Shown one piece after another: positions 43,796 to 55,201 of a DNA stretch of 64,000 nt. The number at the start of each line of letters is the position of its first letter. Position 1 is the first letter of the stretch. Both the position numbers and the translations under genes were made by a program. Below the pieces are notes generated by a model that saw nothing but the letters and a program-made list of their open reading frames with translations, did not search any database and had not been told where the DNA came from. The DNA lies in NCBI GenBank assembly GCA_030789695.1, contig CM061132.1, positions 32,016,418-32,080,417 on the forward strand, in the 5' to 3' direction. This stretch comes from Scilla litardierei. Taxonomy: Eukaryota > Streptophyta > Magnoliopsida > Asparagales > Asparagaceae.

Positions 43796-44775
43796 TGTTA
43801 CGCCTATTTGACCAAGACCCGAAAGACACGAGCCCAGGAGCCCAACTACTGGTCGAGAGCCCATCTGCGCCTTCAAGCCCATTCTACAAGGCCCTATAAG
43901 GGACCCTCTCGAATGTCGATCCGACCCGGCCCCGATAACCCGCTGGTCACTCACCCACTCCTGCGATAACCGCTCCCCCGGTTGCGCGACCACTAAATGG
44001 CGGTAATGGGGAGGTGCTGGCATGGCGTGGGGAGCGGTGGCGTGGGGAGCGGCGGCGGGGGGGGCGGATTGAGGGGGCACGATTGAGGGCGGGCGTGGGA
44101 CGTGGGCCAGAGGCAATCACGCTGGGAGCTCTACAAAAGGGCTAGGAAGACGACGAAGAAAAGGGACCGCATCTCAGGTATCTAAAACCTAAGGTACTCC
44201 ATCAACGACCTGGCTCCCCCATTTCATCTCCTTCCTCCCCCGCTCGCGCCAAGAGACACCGTTCCGATCTCCTCACGAGTCGAACCGTCTCCGCCGGGCC
44301 TCCTCTTTCAGATCTCTATCTGACTTAGGCATCGGAGGGGATTTTGCCGGAACCTAGGTCCGGCCCCCTGACGAGCGTTCTCGTCTACGCAGGTGGACAG
44401 CTGATCAACGGGCCGAGGCTTCCCCTCGCCCCTCTCCAACCACACAATCAACGGGACGAGTGAGGCTTCCCATCTCCGTCCGCCCGCCGAGGCCGAGCAC
44501 ATCCTACCGAGGCCGAGCGTCTTAACTAGGTCCGAGGCTTCCCCTCGCCCTTCGCCGACCGCGCCTCTAGCTGGGCGACTGAGGCTATCCCTCGTCTTCC
44601 TTCCTCCAAGGCCGTGCTCGTCCGACCGAGGCCGAGCGTCCCAACCTGGGCCGAGGCTTCCCCTCGTCCCATCTGCATCGATTCGAAGCCCCCGAGGGAC
44701 CCAAGCGGGCCCCTTGACCACGTTGACCGGGTTGTCCACGGTCAACGCTCTGTAGTGAGAAAACACTCTGAAACA
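43796..44775 (+). repeat. 3' LTR of the pol-less Gypsy element
   Basis: 980 bp, nearly the same as 37268-38232. It is preceded by 'gatgggggcaat' and followed by the 'cattg' duplication. The high similarity of the two LTRs means a fairly recent insertion compared with the Copia shell around it. Confidence 0.95.
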
Positions 44776-44780
44776 CATTG

Positions 44781-44940
44781 GATTCAAGTGATCTGAGCGA
44801 TGTGAGATTACACCTTAGGTCGAGAACAAAGCGTACCTCCTCGATGTCTCGTGTAACACAGTCGCTCATCCTCATCTGCATTGTCCTGATGCCTGCCGTA
44901 CTGCAGGCTCGATCATCGCCCAGCAAGACTGTACACTTAC
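44781..44940 (-). pseudogene. Copia D protease/pre-integrase fragment between two insertions
   Basis: The minus-strand reading 'GDDRACSTAGI', 'MQMRMSDCVTRDIEEVRFV' is the segment after the protease active site of Tork-like Copia proteins. It is bounded by the target duplications of the LARD (44936-44940) and of the Gypsy element (44776-44780). Confidence 0.75.
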
Positions 44941-45867
44941 TGGTAGGCCCAAAATAGTGCTTCTCTCAAGCGCAAGAGTCCGTACAAGTAATATAATCTG
45001 GGAGTCCAGATGTCGAATCCTCGGGAGGAAATCTGTTGCAACCACAGCTCAAATCAAATAGAAATCCGACGAAAAGAAACTAACCACTTCAATAATGATG
45101 GTGATGATGGTGTGAAAGTGTGTGATGGTGATGTGCGAACAATACAAACAAAGAAGAGTCATGTATGAAAGTATCGACGAAAAGTATGCACATGGTATGG
45201 GTTCGTTAGGATCAATAATTCGTATTAACTTGGTTGACGAATATAACACAATGAATTCTCTTTTTGAGAGCAATTCACCGGAAAATACTCAATGTAACTC
45301 AATGAATTCTCCTTTTGGGAGCAATTCATCGGAGGATACCCTTTTGGGGGTTAAAGCACAATATGAATAAAATCGTTGCTAAAGTTATAATCTTACAACT
45401 ACGGTATGAAACTCTCTTTTGGAGAGATCAAAACTCACCCTTTTGGGGCGATCATCAACTCAATCGCTTCTTTTGGAAGAGGAAAAAGAGGATTTAATAA
45501 CGAAGTTCACAACTTTAGCGACGTTATCGATTAAGCACAATGATATTCAACCAAACGAATACGATTCACATCCCCTAACTACTCCATACCATGCACAAAT
45601 AAGATTTAGCTACTCATAATGCAAGAAAAATCAAAGTTCATAGCAAAATACTTCATTCTAATAGCCAAATACAATAGAAAAGCTTCAAATACGGGGTATA
45701 AGTTTAGAATTCATCACCAAATCTCCAATATAAACACCAAAACTCTCTGAAAATAAGAAGAATGGCCTCTGGAATTTTACAGAATTTTTCCCTGGCGAAA
45801 TACGGCTCCTAGAGCCTCCAATACGCCCAGAATACACCAGCCTCTCCCCAAAACCCCTAGAAATATG

Positions 45868-45876
45868 CTTATATAG
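45868..45876 (-). promoter_or_regulatory. TATA box of the LARD LTR
   Basis: CTATATAAG on the minus strand; the equivalent stretch in the other LTR, near 50008-50016, also reads as a TATA box ('cttatatag'). Confidence 0.6.
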
Positions 45877-46457
45877 AGGCATTGCGGGTTTGATAGGCTT
45901 AACGGGTTCAAAACCGCACCCGAATCAGCTTAAACCCGCACCCACGGGCGCCTCAAATCTCCACCGCACATCTCAGTCGGGATAGTCCGAGCGGGCGCCA
46001 CGTGTGCGTCAAGATTCGTGCGCGCCCGCTTCGATTAATCTTCGTCTTCAATCGGGGCTGTACGATCATGATCCAGCGATTGGAGATCGGCCACGTCGCC
46101 TTAAAAATTTCTCCCCATCGCAGCTTCCGAGTACGCGTCGGAGAGAATTGTGACCGTTGATCTCAGGCGGGATTAAACCGCGTGCCTCCGCGTAGCATTC
46201 AACATTCCGGCCCGCTGCTCCATTCTCCTCGCGTTCGGGATTAACTCAACCGTTGGATCTTAATCCAACGGTCAAGATCGCAAGCCCTTCGAATCCGCTG
46301 CGGGCCCAATCTTGAGCGTCGAATCGCCATCCGACGGTGTAAACTCGCCCACGCCGCCCGCTATTTCTCGCGGCAGCGGGTGAGCGCGGGCCATTGGATG
46401 CGGGGCGGGGCCACGTGGATTGATGCCACGTGTCCCTCCGTACGCGGCTGACGTATG

Positions 46458-46477
46458 TACGCCGTATATACGGCGTA
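46458..46477. promoter_or_regulatory. Perfect 20-bp palindrome in LARD LTR (left copy)
   Basis: TACGCCGTATATACGGCGTA reads the same on both strands. The identical sequence is at 50598-50617 in the other LTR. It lies in U3, about 580 bp before the TATA box. Confidence 0.7.
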
Positions 46478-47806
46478 TTTCCTCTATTTTTCTTCGTATT
46501 TCTTCGTTAAAATAGTATTCTGCATTCAAAAATTCACAGTAATTAGCACAGATCTCAGAAAAATGCAAATAAATAGTCGTTGGAATCGTGAGATCGAGAC
46601 CAAGCTAGGAAAAAATATAAAAAGTGCAAAAATACTCCATTAATTACTGTTTTGTGCTCAAATAGAGTGTTATCTCTAATAAATGATTGTGTACAAAATA
46701 CGAATGTATTAGAGAATAATATAGCATCACATGAGCACAAAATAGGGCTAAATGGGGGGTTTAATATGTAATATTGAACCCGAATCACACCCCCAACTAG
46801 CGATTTGCTAGTCTCTAGCAAAAAGAGCGATTAATACGGATGATTAATAAAACAATAAATTCCATCAATTGCTTATGGCATGGCTCAATTGTACGCTTTC
46901 CAACATGATCTAGACTATCAATATGCACCATCCATGAACAAAATCAACCACATGATATTTTCTCTTATTTAGTTTGAATAAATAACATGCAAGCATCGTT
47001 GTGCACAAGCGAAAGTATAACACGACGTTTTCCTCTAGTTTTCTTGTTTCCAAGGAATTGGCATTTCACATAGATCGTTCAAGTCATGGACATTGAGGTT
47101 GCTTAGTTTATTCGCCACATCTTTTCTTTTATTAGTTCTGCGTAATGCGCATCAAGCAACATTCGCAGAAAAATGTATAACTTGGATCGCTCCATCAAAT
47201 GAGTGAGTTTTCGGTCAATGGCTCCCAAATCAAACGATCATAGGGCATTAGGCCAAAAAGGACCCCTCGGACCGTATTACTCGAGCGAACCAAGTTATTT
47301 ATTAGTGACATTCTTATTCATTCATTTTTCTTCATTCATTTTTCATTCATCTTTTTTCTTCTTTTTTTAAGCAACTCAACGCCCATTCTTCGAACAAAAC
47401 ATTAATAACAAAGGCCAAATTCCTCTTCAACTTGAAGACTTTTCTAATAAATCGTGTATACTTAAGCTTTTTCATCACATTAGCATGCATGAAATAAATT
47501 CAAACTATTTCGAGATATTAATAAAGGCAATTGAAAGTTTTCATGAATAGCATATTAACGAGTAATTCCATGAAGGAAAAAAATAATTTAATCAAGCCAT
47601 AAACAATTTTTAGAATCCAGTTAATGCGTAATCATCCGTATTTGTGGCATATGAAGGAGTTTTAAATGGTGAGATTTGGTGATTTATTCTTCTCAAAAAA
47701 AATCCTAAGGTCTCATACACACCCCCCAACTAAAGATGGACATTGTCCTCAATGTCGAAAGGGGTACGAGTTTATTCAAGCAAGCAACCTAGAAAGCATT
47801 TGAAAA

Positions 47807-48927
47807 CTACACTAATGGAAAGAACACACCGTGGTCAAATGGTGGATCACGAATCTTTGATGGTGGAGAAAGTTGTTCAATTTGCTCCTTGCGCTCCTCG
47901 GCGAGTAATCTTCCTCCAATGACTAAACTGGATCCCAGCAACGTAACTTCCAGCATCTCTATAAGATGTTCACAGGTATCCTGCAAGAGATGAGTCACGT
48001 CAATCCATTTTAGTCTACGATTCTTCTTAATAAAAGTATTCCAAATGTAGTCGTCAAAATAGTCGAAATAAATTAAAGCAAGTTGACGACTACTCCCTGA
48101 AAGATATGCACTACTATCGGTATGATGCTCAGTCATTGGGGAGAGGGGTAAATGATTTTGGGAAAAAACTGGAGGAGGGAATGGTTCTGGCTCCATGGCG
48201 ATAATCTCAAAACCCTTGTCCCTAGCTGTCTCCTCCTCTCGTTCATCCAAAATTGCTAGCTCGTCCTCTCTTTTGCACACACTTTCTGCCATGTAGATAT
48301 TTTTATTCGTGTCCTCAACGTGACATGGCTTGCTCGATTTTTCTGCAATAGAAGATAAACTCGTATTAGATTCTTGAAGTTGAATTTCAAAAGAATTATT
48401 TTCTTCTAAGCAAGTGGCAATCAGAGTAAGATTTTCAAAGGATTTCTGAATCTGTCGACTCCGAGCAAGGAAATTCTCTTGGAATTGATGGGATGTAGCC
48501 TCCTGTGTATGAATAATCAAGTAAACTTCCTCTTTCAAGGATTGCAAAGGTACGTCTACGCTTTGCTCCCCTTGATCGAGGCACGAAGGCTCCGTTGAAT
48601 TGCTCTCTGAAGTCTCTTCCATGGTTTCTTCATTTTCTTGCAGAGACTCAATGTATTCCTACGCCTCTGTCGGTGTCATGCCTCCCAATAATTCCTGCAG
48701 CTATGGTCGTAGTCCATCTAGGAATGACTCCATAAGCTCTTCATTTGTTACCCATGCTGCGGATAGCTCGATACTATGTTTGTGAACGTCCTCCAGGCCT
48801 AAAAGAAAGTTTCACAGTTTGTTTGATTAAAATTAACGATCTTGAGCTTCTCCATCCTATGTTTGTGTGCATTAGCATATCTTGCATCATACAGATTGTT
48901 TGTGCAATAGAAATTCATATACTCCAT
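47807..48927 (-). pseudogene. Gag-like frame of the LARD element with acidic C-terminal part
   Basis: From an ATG at 48927 the minus-strand reading resembles a short Retrotrans_gag core ('NCETFF', 'AWRTFTNIVSSYPQHG', 'ELMESFLDGLRP', 'LQELLGGMTPTEA', 'EYIESLQENEE'). It has TAG at 48799-48801, 48701-48703 and 48659-48661, each where Gln is expected, and one single-base frameshift near 48755. It then continues in the open 271-codon frame (48622-47807). That part is Ser/Glu-rich and acidic, and ends with 'IYFDYFDDYIWNTFI' and a coiled-coil-like stretch. The acidic part matches nothing I know. The element probably relies on proteins from other elements. Confidence 0.65.
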
Positions 48928-49054
48928 TTTTTAAAAAAAAATAAATAAACAAAAGTTTATGTACAATAAAATTAAACAAAAATTTATATACAGTAAAGTG
49001 GAAAGATCTCACCGAAGGTCCTCTAAATGAAATAAACCGTAGTCACAAACCATT

Positions 49055-49075
49055 CCTCCCCGGCAACGGCGCCAA
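49055..49075 (-). promoter_or_regulatory. Primer binding site of the LARD element
   Basis: The complement reads TGGCGCCGTTGCCGGGGA shortly after the LTR end, separated by 'AGTTTT'. This is the common primer site of Athila-type and related plant Gypsy elements. Confidence 0.8.
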
Positions 49076-49080
49076 AAACT

Positions 49081-50926
49081 TGGTAGGCCCAAAATAGTGC
49101 TTCTCTCAAGCGCAAGAGTCCGTACAAGTAATATAATCTGGGAGTCCAGATGTCGAATCCTCGGGAGGAAATCTGTTGCAACCATAGCTCAAATCAAATA
49201 GAAATCCGACGAAAAGAAACTAACCACTTCAATAATGATGGTGATGATGGTGTGAAAGTGTGTGATGGTGATGTGCGAACAATACGAATAAAGAAGAGTC
49301 GTGTATGAAAGTATCGACGAAAAGTATGCACATGGTATGGGTTCGTTAGGATCAATAATTCGTATTAACTTGGTTGACAAATATAACACAATGAATTCTC
49401 TTTTTGAGGGCAATTCACCGGAAAATACTCAATGTAACTCAATGAATTCTTCTTTTTGGAGCAATTCATCGAAGGATACCCTTTTGGGGGTTAAAGCACA
49501 ATATGAATAAAATCGTTGCTAAAGTTATAATCTTACAACTACGGTATGAAACTCTCTTTTGGAGAGATCAAAACTCACCCTTTTGGGGCGATCATCTACT
49601 CAATCACTTCTTTTGGAAGATGAAAAAGAGGATTTAATAACGAAGTTCACAACTTTAGCGACGTTATCGATTAAGCACAATGATATTCAACCAAACGAAT
49701 ACGATTCACATCCCCTAACTACTCCATACCATGCACAAATAAGATTTAGCTACTCATAATGCAAGAAAAATCAAAGTTCATAGCAAAATACTTCATTCTA
49801 ATAGCCAAATACAATAGAAAAGCTTCAAATACGGGGTATAAGTTTAGAATTCATCACTAAATCTCCAATATAAACACCAAAACTCTCTGAAAATAAGAAG
49901 AATGGCCTCTGGAATTTTACAGAATTTTTCCCTGGCGAAATACGGCTCCTAGAGCCTCCAATACGCCCAGAATACGCCAGCCTCTCCCCAAAAACCCTAG
50001 AAATACACTTATATAGATGCATTGCGGGTTTGATAGGCTTAACGGGTTCAAAACCGCACCCGAATCAGCTTAAACCTGCACCCACGAGCGCCTCAAATCT
50101 CCACCGCACATCTCAGTAGGGATAGTCCGAGCGGGCGCCATGTGTGCGTCAAGATTCGTGCGCACCCGCTTCGATTAATCTTCGTCTTCAATCGGGGCCG
50201 TACGATCATGATCCAACGATCGGAGATCGGCCACGTCGCCTTAAAAATTTCTCCACATCGCAGCTTCCGAGTACGCGTCGGAGAGAATTGTGACCGTTGA
50301 TCTCAGGCGGGATTAAACCGCGTGCCTCCGCGTGGCATTCAACATTCCCGCCCGCTGCTCCGTTCTCCTCGCGTTCGGGATTAACTCAACCGTTGGATTT
50401 TAATCCAACAGTCAAGATCACGAGCCCTTCGAATCTGCTGCGGGCCCAATCTTGAGCGTCGGATCGCCATCCGACGGTGTAAACTCGCCCACGCCGCCCG
50501 CTATTTCTCGCGGCAACGGGTGAGCGCGGGCCGTTGGATGCGGGGCGGGGCCACGTGGATTGATGACACGTGTCCCTCCGTACGCGGCTGACGTATGTAC
50601 GCCGTATATACGGCGTATTTCCTCTATTTTTCTTCGTATTTCTTCATTAAAATAGTATTCTGCATTCAAAAATTCACAGTAATTAGCACAGATCTCAGAA
50701 AAATGTAAATAAATAGTCGTTGGAATCGTGAGATCAAGACCAAGCTAGGAAAAATATAAAAAGTGCAAAAATACTCCGTTAATTACTGTTTTGTGCTCAA
50801 ATAGAGTGTTTTCTCTAATAAATGATTGTGTACAAAATACGAATGTATTAGAGAACAATATAGCATCACATGAGCACAAAATAGGGCTAAATGGGGGGTT
50901 AAATATATAATATTGAACCCGAATCA
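49081..50926 (-). repeat. 5' LTR of the LARD-like element
   Basis: The same as 44941-46788 apart from scattered substitutions; it carries the palindrome at 50598-50617. The outer edge is followed by 'cttac'. Confidence 0.9.
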
Positions 50927-50931
50927 CTTAC

Positions 50932-51390
50932 CACCTTCCCTGAAGTTCGTAAAGTACTCTCGATATGGCAATATATGGACGAGTACCCAGAGTCGAGCAC
51001 CCAAGCATCTGTCGTCACACCCTCTGAAGCACCGACCAATACATACTCCTCGAACTCTATGCCCTTTGCAACATTGGCAGTTGCGTCATGATTCTTCTTC
51101 GTCTTCGAGCAGTCTCTGACCCAATGTCATATTTCTTTACAGAAAGCACATTGGTCATTCGCCACCTTGCGCTGAGGGCCCATCGTCGTGTCTCTGGACT
51201 TGGATCTAAAATACCCCCTTTTATCTCCACCCTTCTCACCACTACGACCCCTTATAACTGTAAGAGCGTCACTCGACACTCGACTGCAGGTGTCTCCATC
51301 ATTCTTTTTGAACTTGTTGCTCGTCAGAGCGTTGGATACCTCTTCGAAAGTGATCGATTCCTTACTGATACGACCCCCGTCGAAGAGGAC
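50932..51390 (-). pseudogene. Copia D gag end and protease start
   Basis: The minus-strand frame reads 'ITFEEVSNALTSNKFKK', a basic Gly/Arg segment, and a CCHC knuckle 'CAFCKEI-HWVRDC' in which TGA replaces one residue before the His. It continues with 'TDAWVLDSGSS', the protease active site. The upstream gag is missing or unrecognisable beyond about 51390-51480. Confidence 0.75.
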
Positions 51391-51799
51391 TGAGACCATG
51401 ACCCATGGAAGAACTGGGCCATGTCCCAAAGGCCCAGCAGGCATACTAGGGTGCCTCGACCCAAGACCGCCACCCGAAGTGCCGTTGACCTCCACCCGCG
51501 ATCGATGAAACCGCTCCTCGGATCGTGCCCGCCTTGATCACCATTAAAGGGACCATTAAAGCAAGTGCGCGCAGAGGGAGTAATGACATGATGCCATGAA
51601 GGCGTTGACATGTGAGGCTCCTATAAGAGACCCGAAAGACGGAACACCAAGGGACCGATTCCTGGATATCTGAGACCCATGTATATTGTATCCTTATACC
51701 TTCTTCCGCCATACAATTCTCCTCCATAATCGTCGCCATTACATGATGAAGACTAAGACACAATGGTTTATCTGATGTGTCGATATCCTTTTCTCGAAA
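51391..51799. other. Unassigned segment, possibly an LTR fragment
   Basis: No gene is supported. On the plus strand it contains 'cctataagagacccgaaag' and a downstream 'ttcttccgccatacaattctc' stretch, which resembles the promoter and leader of a Gypsy LTR. No TG...CA ends with a target duplication were found. Confidence 0.35.
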
Positions 51800-52043
51800 C
51801 ATCTACGACCACGAACGTTTTTAGACCTATGCTACAATCGGTCAAACACTTCTCCATGATCAAGATCTCCAATACATGTTTGACCTCGCATTAAGTCTTA
51901 GGACTATACCTAAGTTCTAATGAAGACTACACTATTATTAACTTAGGTAAAATCTTACCAAATAGCTTATTGTTATTACGAACAAGATGTTTGTATACAA
52001 ACACAGGAATGAATTTGTCGCAAGACATACACATCTCTCAACA
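51800..52043 (-). repeat. Copia LTR fragment (3' LTR, truncated)
   Basis: The minus strand shows polypurine tract 'aagtgggaga' (52044-52053) followed by TGTTGAGAGATGTGTATG. Only about 240 bp remain before the unassigned segment. Confidence 0.6.
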
Positions 52044-52049
52044 TCTCCC

Positions 52050-55000
52050 ACTTGCACTTAGGCCCATTTATCCAGGTATCTCATACCGCATTTACACATA
52101 AGTCTCTCTAGACTATATGTGGTAGAGTCTTCGTGAGTGGATCTGCTAAATCGTCTTAAGTATAGACTTTAAAGGGTTCTATGTTTCTACTTGATGATGA
52201 ATTTGAATCTCATCTAAATCGTTCCTTAGTACTCTTAGAATCCATAAAATTTGTCTTGCCTGGATCTCTTCCAGATTCTCGTCCTCTATGAGCATATTCC
52301 AAAATAGTCACTGGTTATCAGGATGGTTCTTAATTTTTCTGATAAAGTGTCAAACTCTTTGACCACTTTGTCAAAATATATGTTCCAGCTCCTTGATGCC
52401 TTGCATGCCTTTTATTTGCTCCACTGACCTTGAAAACTCTATAAGTTTGTTCTTCTAAATCATATTTAGAAAACATATATATATTTCATTTTTCGTGGTC
52501 ATCATGAGCATTTACATCGAGTCTGATCCGAATAGATCTGTACACAGCTGTTGACGAGAAAATTTCATCACAATCCATTTATAGGAGTTCTGACGATAAC
52601 CGTTCTCAACAAGCATAACTTGAGCTTCACTATTTTCCATCTGCATTAATCTTCTGTCTCGAAGATTCACTTGCAGCCAAAGAAAACACTTTCCTTTGGC
52701 ACGTAAACTAAAGTCCATATTTATTTATGTGCATGGACCTTTTTCGGATTGCATCAAGTCATTTCTTAGAGTCACTACTCCGAATGGCATCTTAAACATC
52801 GTCTAGACCATCATCAACTATGACGTCTTAGTCGACTTTTCGTATCACGAGACTCGAATAATCCTTTAACTTCCTAACCATTAATTTGAAGAATATCATA
52901 TTGATAAGGTCGTCACAGAACCTTATCAAGAACCTAAGCATTACTATTTGGGACTTAACCCAGAGGGAGGATTGTAACTTAGAGTCACGTGCCATGCATC
53001 GTACCATTCTAACAGAGTGCGATTCATGCTCTTCAACACACCGATGTGTTAAAAGACTTGACCTGAGAGAAAATCTTATTCTCTTTTAATTACGCAAGAA
53101 TGACATACCAAAGTAATCGCCTCTTCGATGCAATCGAAGTGATTCAAATACTTCTGTCATTGAGTTCTTTATTTTATTAGACTTGTGTTTCATCAAGAAC
53201 ACATGTCATAATAAGATAAGAATACCATATCCTGGCTAATTTAGACTTGGGACCGAATACATCTGTATGTATGCGACCATGAGTTCTCCAACTCATTCTC
53301 CCACTATCTTACAGAAGGAGTTTTAACCATCATACCTTTAAGACAAAACTGACAAGTGTCTTTCGACTCATAATACGAGAAGTCAAGAGACCCCTCTTTA
53401 TGTAACTTGTCAACTCTGTTTTCTTCGGTACGGCCTAGTCAATATTTGCCATAGATATACTTTGTTACTAACTTGCGCATTCATATATTAACTCTTAATA
53501 CAACATTGTTATACATTATAATCACATCAAAACATTTCTTCTAAAGAAATGTAACGACATTCGCCAAGTGTGATATAAATCCCATATGGCCTAAAGACAA
53601 CTTTTGTTCATTAGCCAATATGTGATACTATTTTCCTTTGAATAACAATTATTCTGAAATTTTAGACTTCAAACATGTCCCATTTTCAGTTCCTCCTACT
53701 ATGCCTTGTATTATGATAAACCAAATATTCTTTCTCAATGAATTTTTCTTTAGTGCCTTCTCTTTTCTAAATCACATTTAGACATTTTTCGTCCTAACAC
53801 AAATATTAGTTGTGCAAGCATCACATGCATTCAAACACTTGAGATTTACAATCTTGAGGAGACTCGACAAGTTATTCGTCTCAATATCTAATTTGGATAC
53901 AAGGTCTTGCACCGCTCTTACACTCATCTTCAAGTAAAACAGTTCGATCGAAGTTTCGAACCTTGCTGATTGAAACAGTTTTCCATACAACCTTGAGAAG
54001 ACTCAACAAGTTGTACGGAGAAACATGCTTTAAACATCAGTATGTTCAAGCTGCCCCTGCCCAAAGAGGCATGCTTTTATTGTTCTAGTCTTTAGAGCTT
54101 AAGGAAATTATTGTCCTTAACTCAGTGCTAGGAAGGACAATTTAATATCAGTGAGAACATAGTTTGGTTTATCAAATATTCCTTAACCAATCATCTTGTC
54201 CACTTGACTTATTTGTTTTAAGGATATTACAATTTGGATTCCACCTGGTAAAATATAGAATTACCCTAGTTTAGCCTATGTTCATGATTTTTAAATATAG
54301 TTAAAATGGTTTTTATTCAACTATATCCTCCCACTATTTTTGTGATCATCTTTAGCCATATAGATGAACAAATATAGTTATTTAATGAGGGGACCCAACC
54401 ACCCATTGCTTCACAACCTTGAGAAGACTCAACAAGCTGATCGACTCTGCAGTTTGTAGATAAACTCATTAACAATCACATCACATGTGACTCCCGATTG
54501 ATTTTTACCCCTAGTCACTTATGATCTTTTAGGAGACTCAACAAACCATAATGACTAGTCTTGTACTAGACTACATCTCATGTATGATGGAGTCGGTTTC
54601 TAAAAGAGACCATGTCATAGCTTGAGGAGACTCAACAACCATGACATCGAAATTATTAGGATTGGTTAATAACTTTTATTAATGTCCTTATCAACTATAA
54701 GGATTTTTAGGGTGCTATCATCATCATGTATTAGGCATTAAAAATTCAAGTTGCAATAATTTAAATCATAGCCTTTGTTCAAAATTATTATTAGAACAAT
54801 TAAAATAATAATTATGGGAGAGGCCTAACCAAATCATGTATTAGGAGTTTAATTTGTTGTAACATTTTTAAATCATTATCAACTAAACAATTTAGCATGA
54901 TGACAAATCGACTAAAATTTATCACATAAAAATTAGCTAAACATGCAACTTAAAATATCTCATAAAGTTAAGTTACATTACAAATTATCATATAATTTTA

Positions 55001-55187
55001 AAGATCTAATTATTAAAATTATCACATGATTTTAAAAATTAAATTTAACTTTCAAAAACAATTTTCGAAAATAAAAAAGTCACATGGAAACGACTATTTT
55101 AATAATTTAATTTAAAACCTCCTTCTCATGGAGAAACATGATGTATCACATACATTTTATAAATGCAAAATATAGATCAAGTAGACT
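52050..55187 (-). pseudogene. Strongly decayed Copia internal region
   Basis: Short minus-strand pieces in several frames are recognisable. They include 'DPLTKTL' near 52140 (end of RNase H), 'QFCLKGMMVKTPS' near 53340 (pre-integrase finger) and 'IHTDVFGPKSK' near 53255 (integrase). No frame is longer than about 70 codons. From about 53750 to 55150 no coding trace is visible; that part is AT-rich and carries a spaced 19-bp repeat. Confidence 0.6.
53853..54638. repeat. Five dispersed copies of a CTTGAG-rAGA-CTCAACAA motif
   Basis: Copies lie at 53853-53871, 53992-54010, 54418-54436, 54526-54545 and 54621-54638. The consensus CTTGAGRAGACTCAACAAG contains the small dyad TTGAG/CTCAA with a 4-base loop. 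Spacing is irregular (about 95-430 bp) and the sequence between copies is unrelated. Confidence 0.7.
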
Positions 55188-55200
55188 GGCTCTGATACAA
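55188..55200 (-). promoter_or_regulatory. Primer binding site of the decayed Copia
   Basis: The complement reads TTGTATCAGAGCC, one change from TTGGTATCAGAGC-type sites complementary to initiator tRNA-Met. Confidence 0.65.
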
Positions 55201-55201
55201 A

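Larger units (their letters stand above)
37268..44775 (+). mobile_element. Pol-less Gypsy element with gag and an antisense gene (7.5 kb)
   Basis: The ends are complete: 'cattg' at 37263-37267 and 44776-44780, LTRs of 965 and 980 bp beginning TGTTACGCC and ending TGAAACA, a primer binding site right after the first LTR, and a polypurine stretch ('gatgggggcaat') before the second. The internal region holds a gag frame, a 90-bp tandem repeat and an antisense spliced gene. No protease, RT, RNase H or integrase motif is visible in any frame. The element is structurally fit but enzymatically dependent, like other non-autonomous members of the plant Tat group. It sits in the pre-integrase region of Copia D. 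Confidence 0.9.
44941..46788 (-). repeat. 3' LTR of the LARD-like element
   Basis: On the minus strand it runs TGATTCGGG...GGGCCTACCA. The U3 contains a perfect 20-bp palindrome at 46458-46477. A TATA box CTATATAAG lies at 45868-45876 on the minus strand. Small frames inside it, such as that at 45685-45882, are not genes. Confidence 0.9.
44941..50926 (-). mobile_element. LARD-like non-autonomous LTR element (6.0 kb)
   Basis: Target duplication 'cttac' lies at 44936-44940 and 50927-50931. LTRs are 44941-46788 and 49081-50926, about 1.85 kb each. The orientation is minus: the primer binding site 'TGGCGCCGTTGCCGGGGA' (complement of 49055-49075) follows the right LTR and a polypurine 'ttgggggtg' precedes the left one. 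The 2.3-kb internal region contains only a broken gag-like frame and an acidic tail. No enzyme domains are seen. The primer site is that of Athila/Tat-type Gypsy elements. Confidence 0.9.
30592..51390 (-). mobile_element. Copia element D (Tork-like), heavily interrupted and 5'-truncated
   Basis: Minus-strand order is gag end (51390-50990), protease (split by the LARD at 44941-50926), pre-integrase (split by the Gypsy at 37268-44775), integrase, RT (split by the solo LTR at 33786-35749 and internally duplicated), RNase H and 3' LTR. The conserved C-terminal tail ('HARTKHIDVRFHFVRDYV', 'NPTDMVMKV') is that of the Tork/Tnt1 lineage. The matching 5' LTR is not present near 51.4 kb, so the element is truncated there. 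It is the oldest shell of this nest. Confidence 0.8.

Noticed and set aside
51391..51799. Possible solo Gypsy LTR
   Set aside because: Promoter-like and leader-like strings are present, but I could not find TG...CA ends with a 5-bp target duplication, so it is left unassigned.
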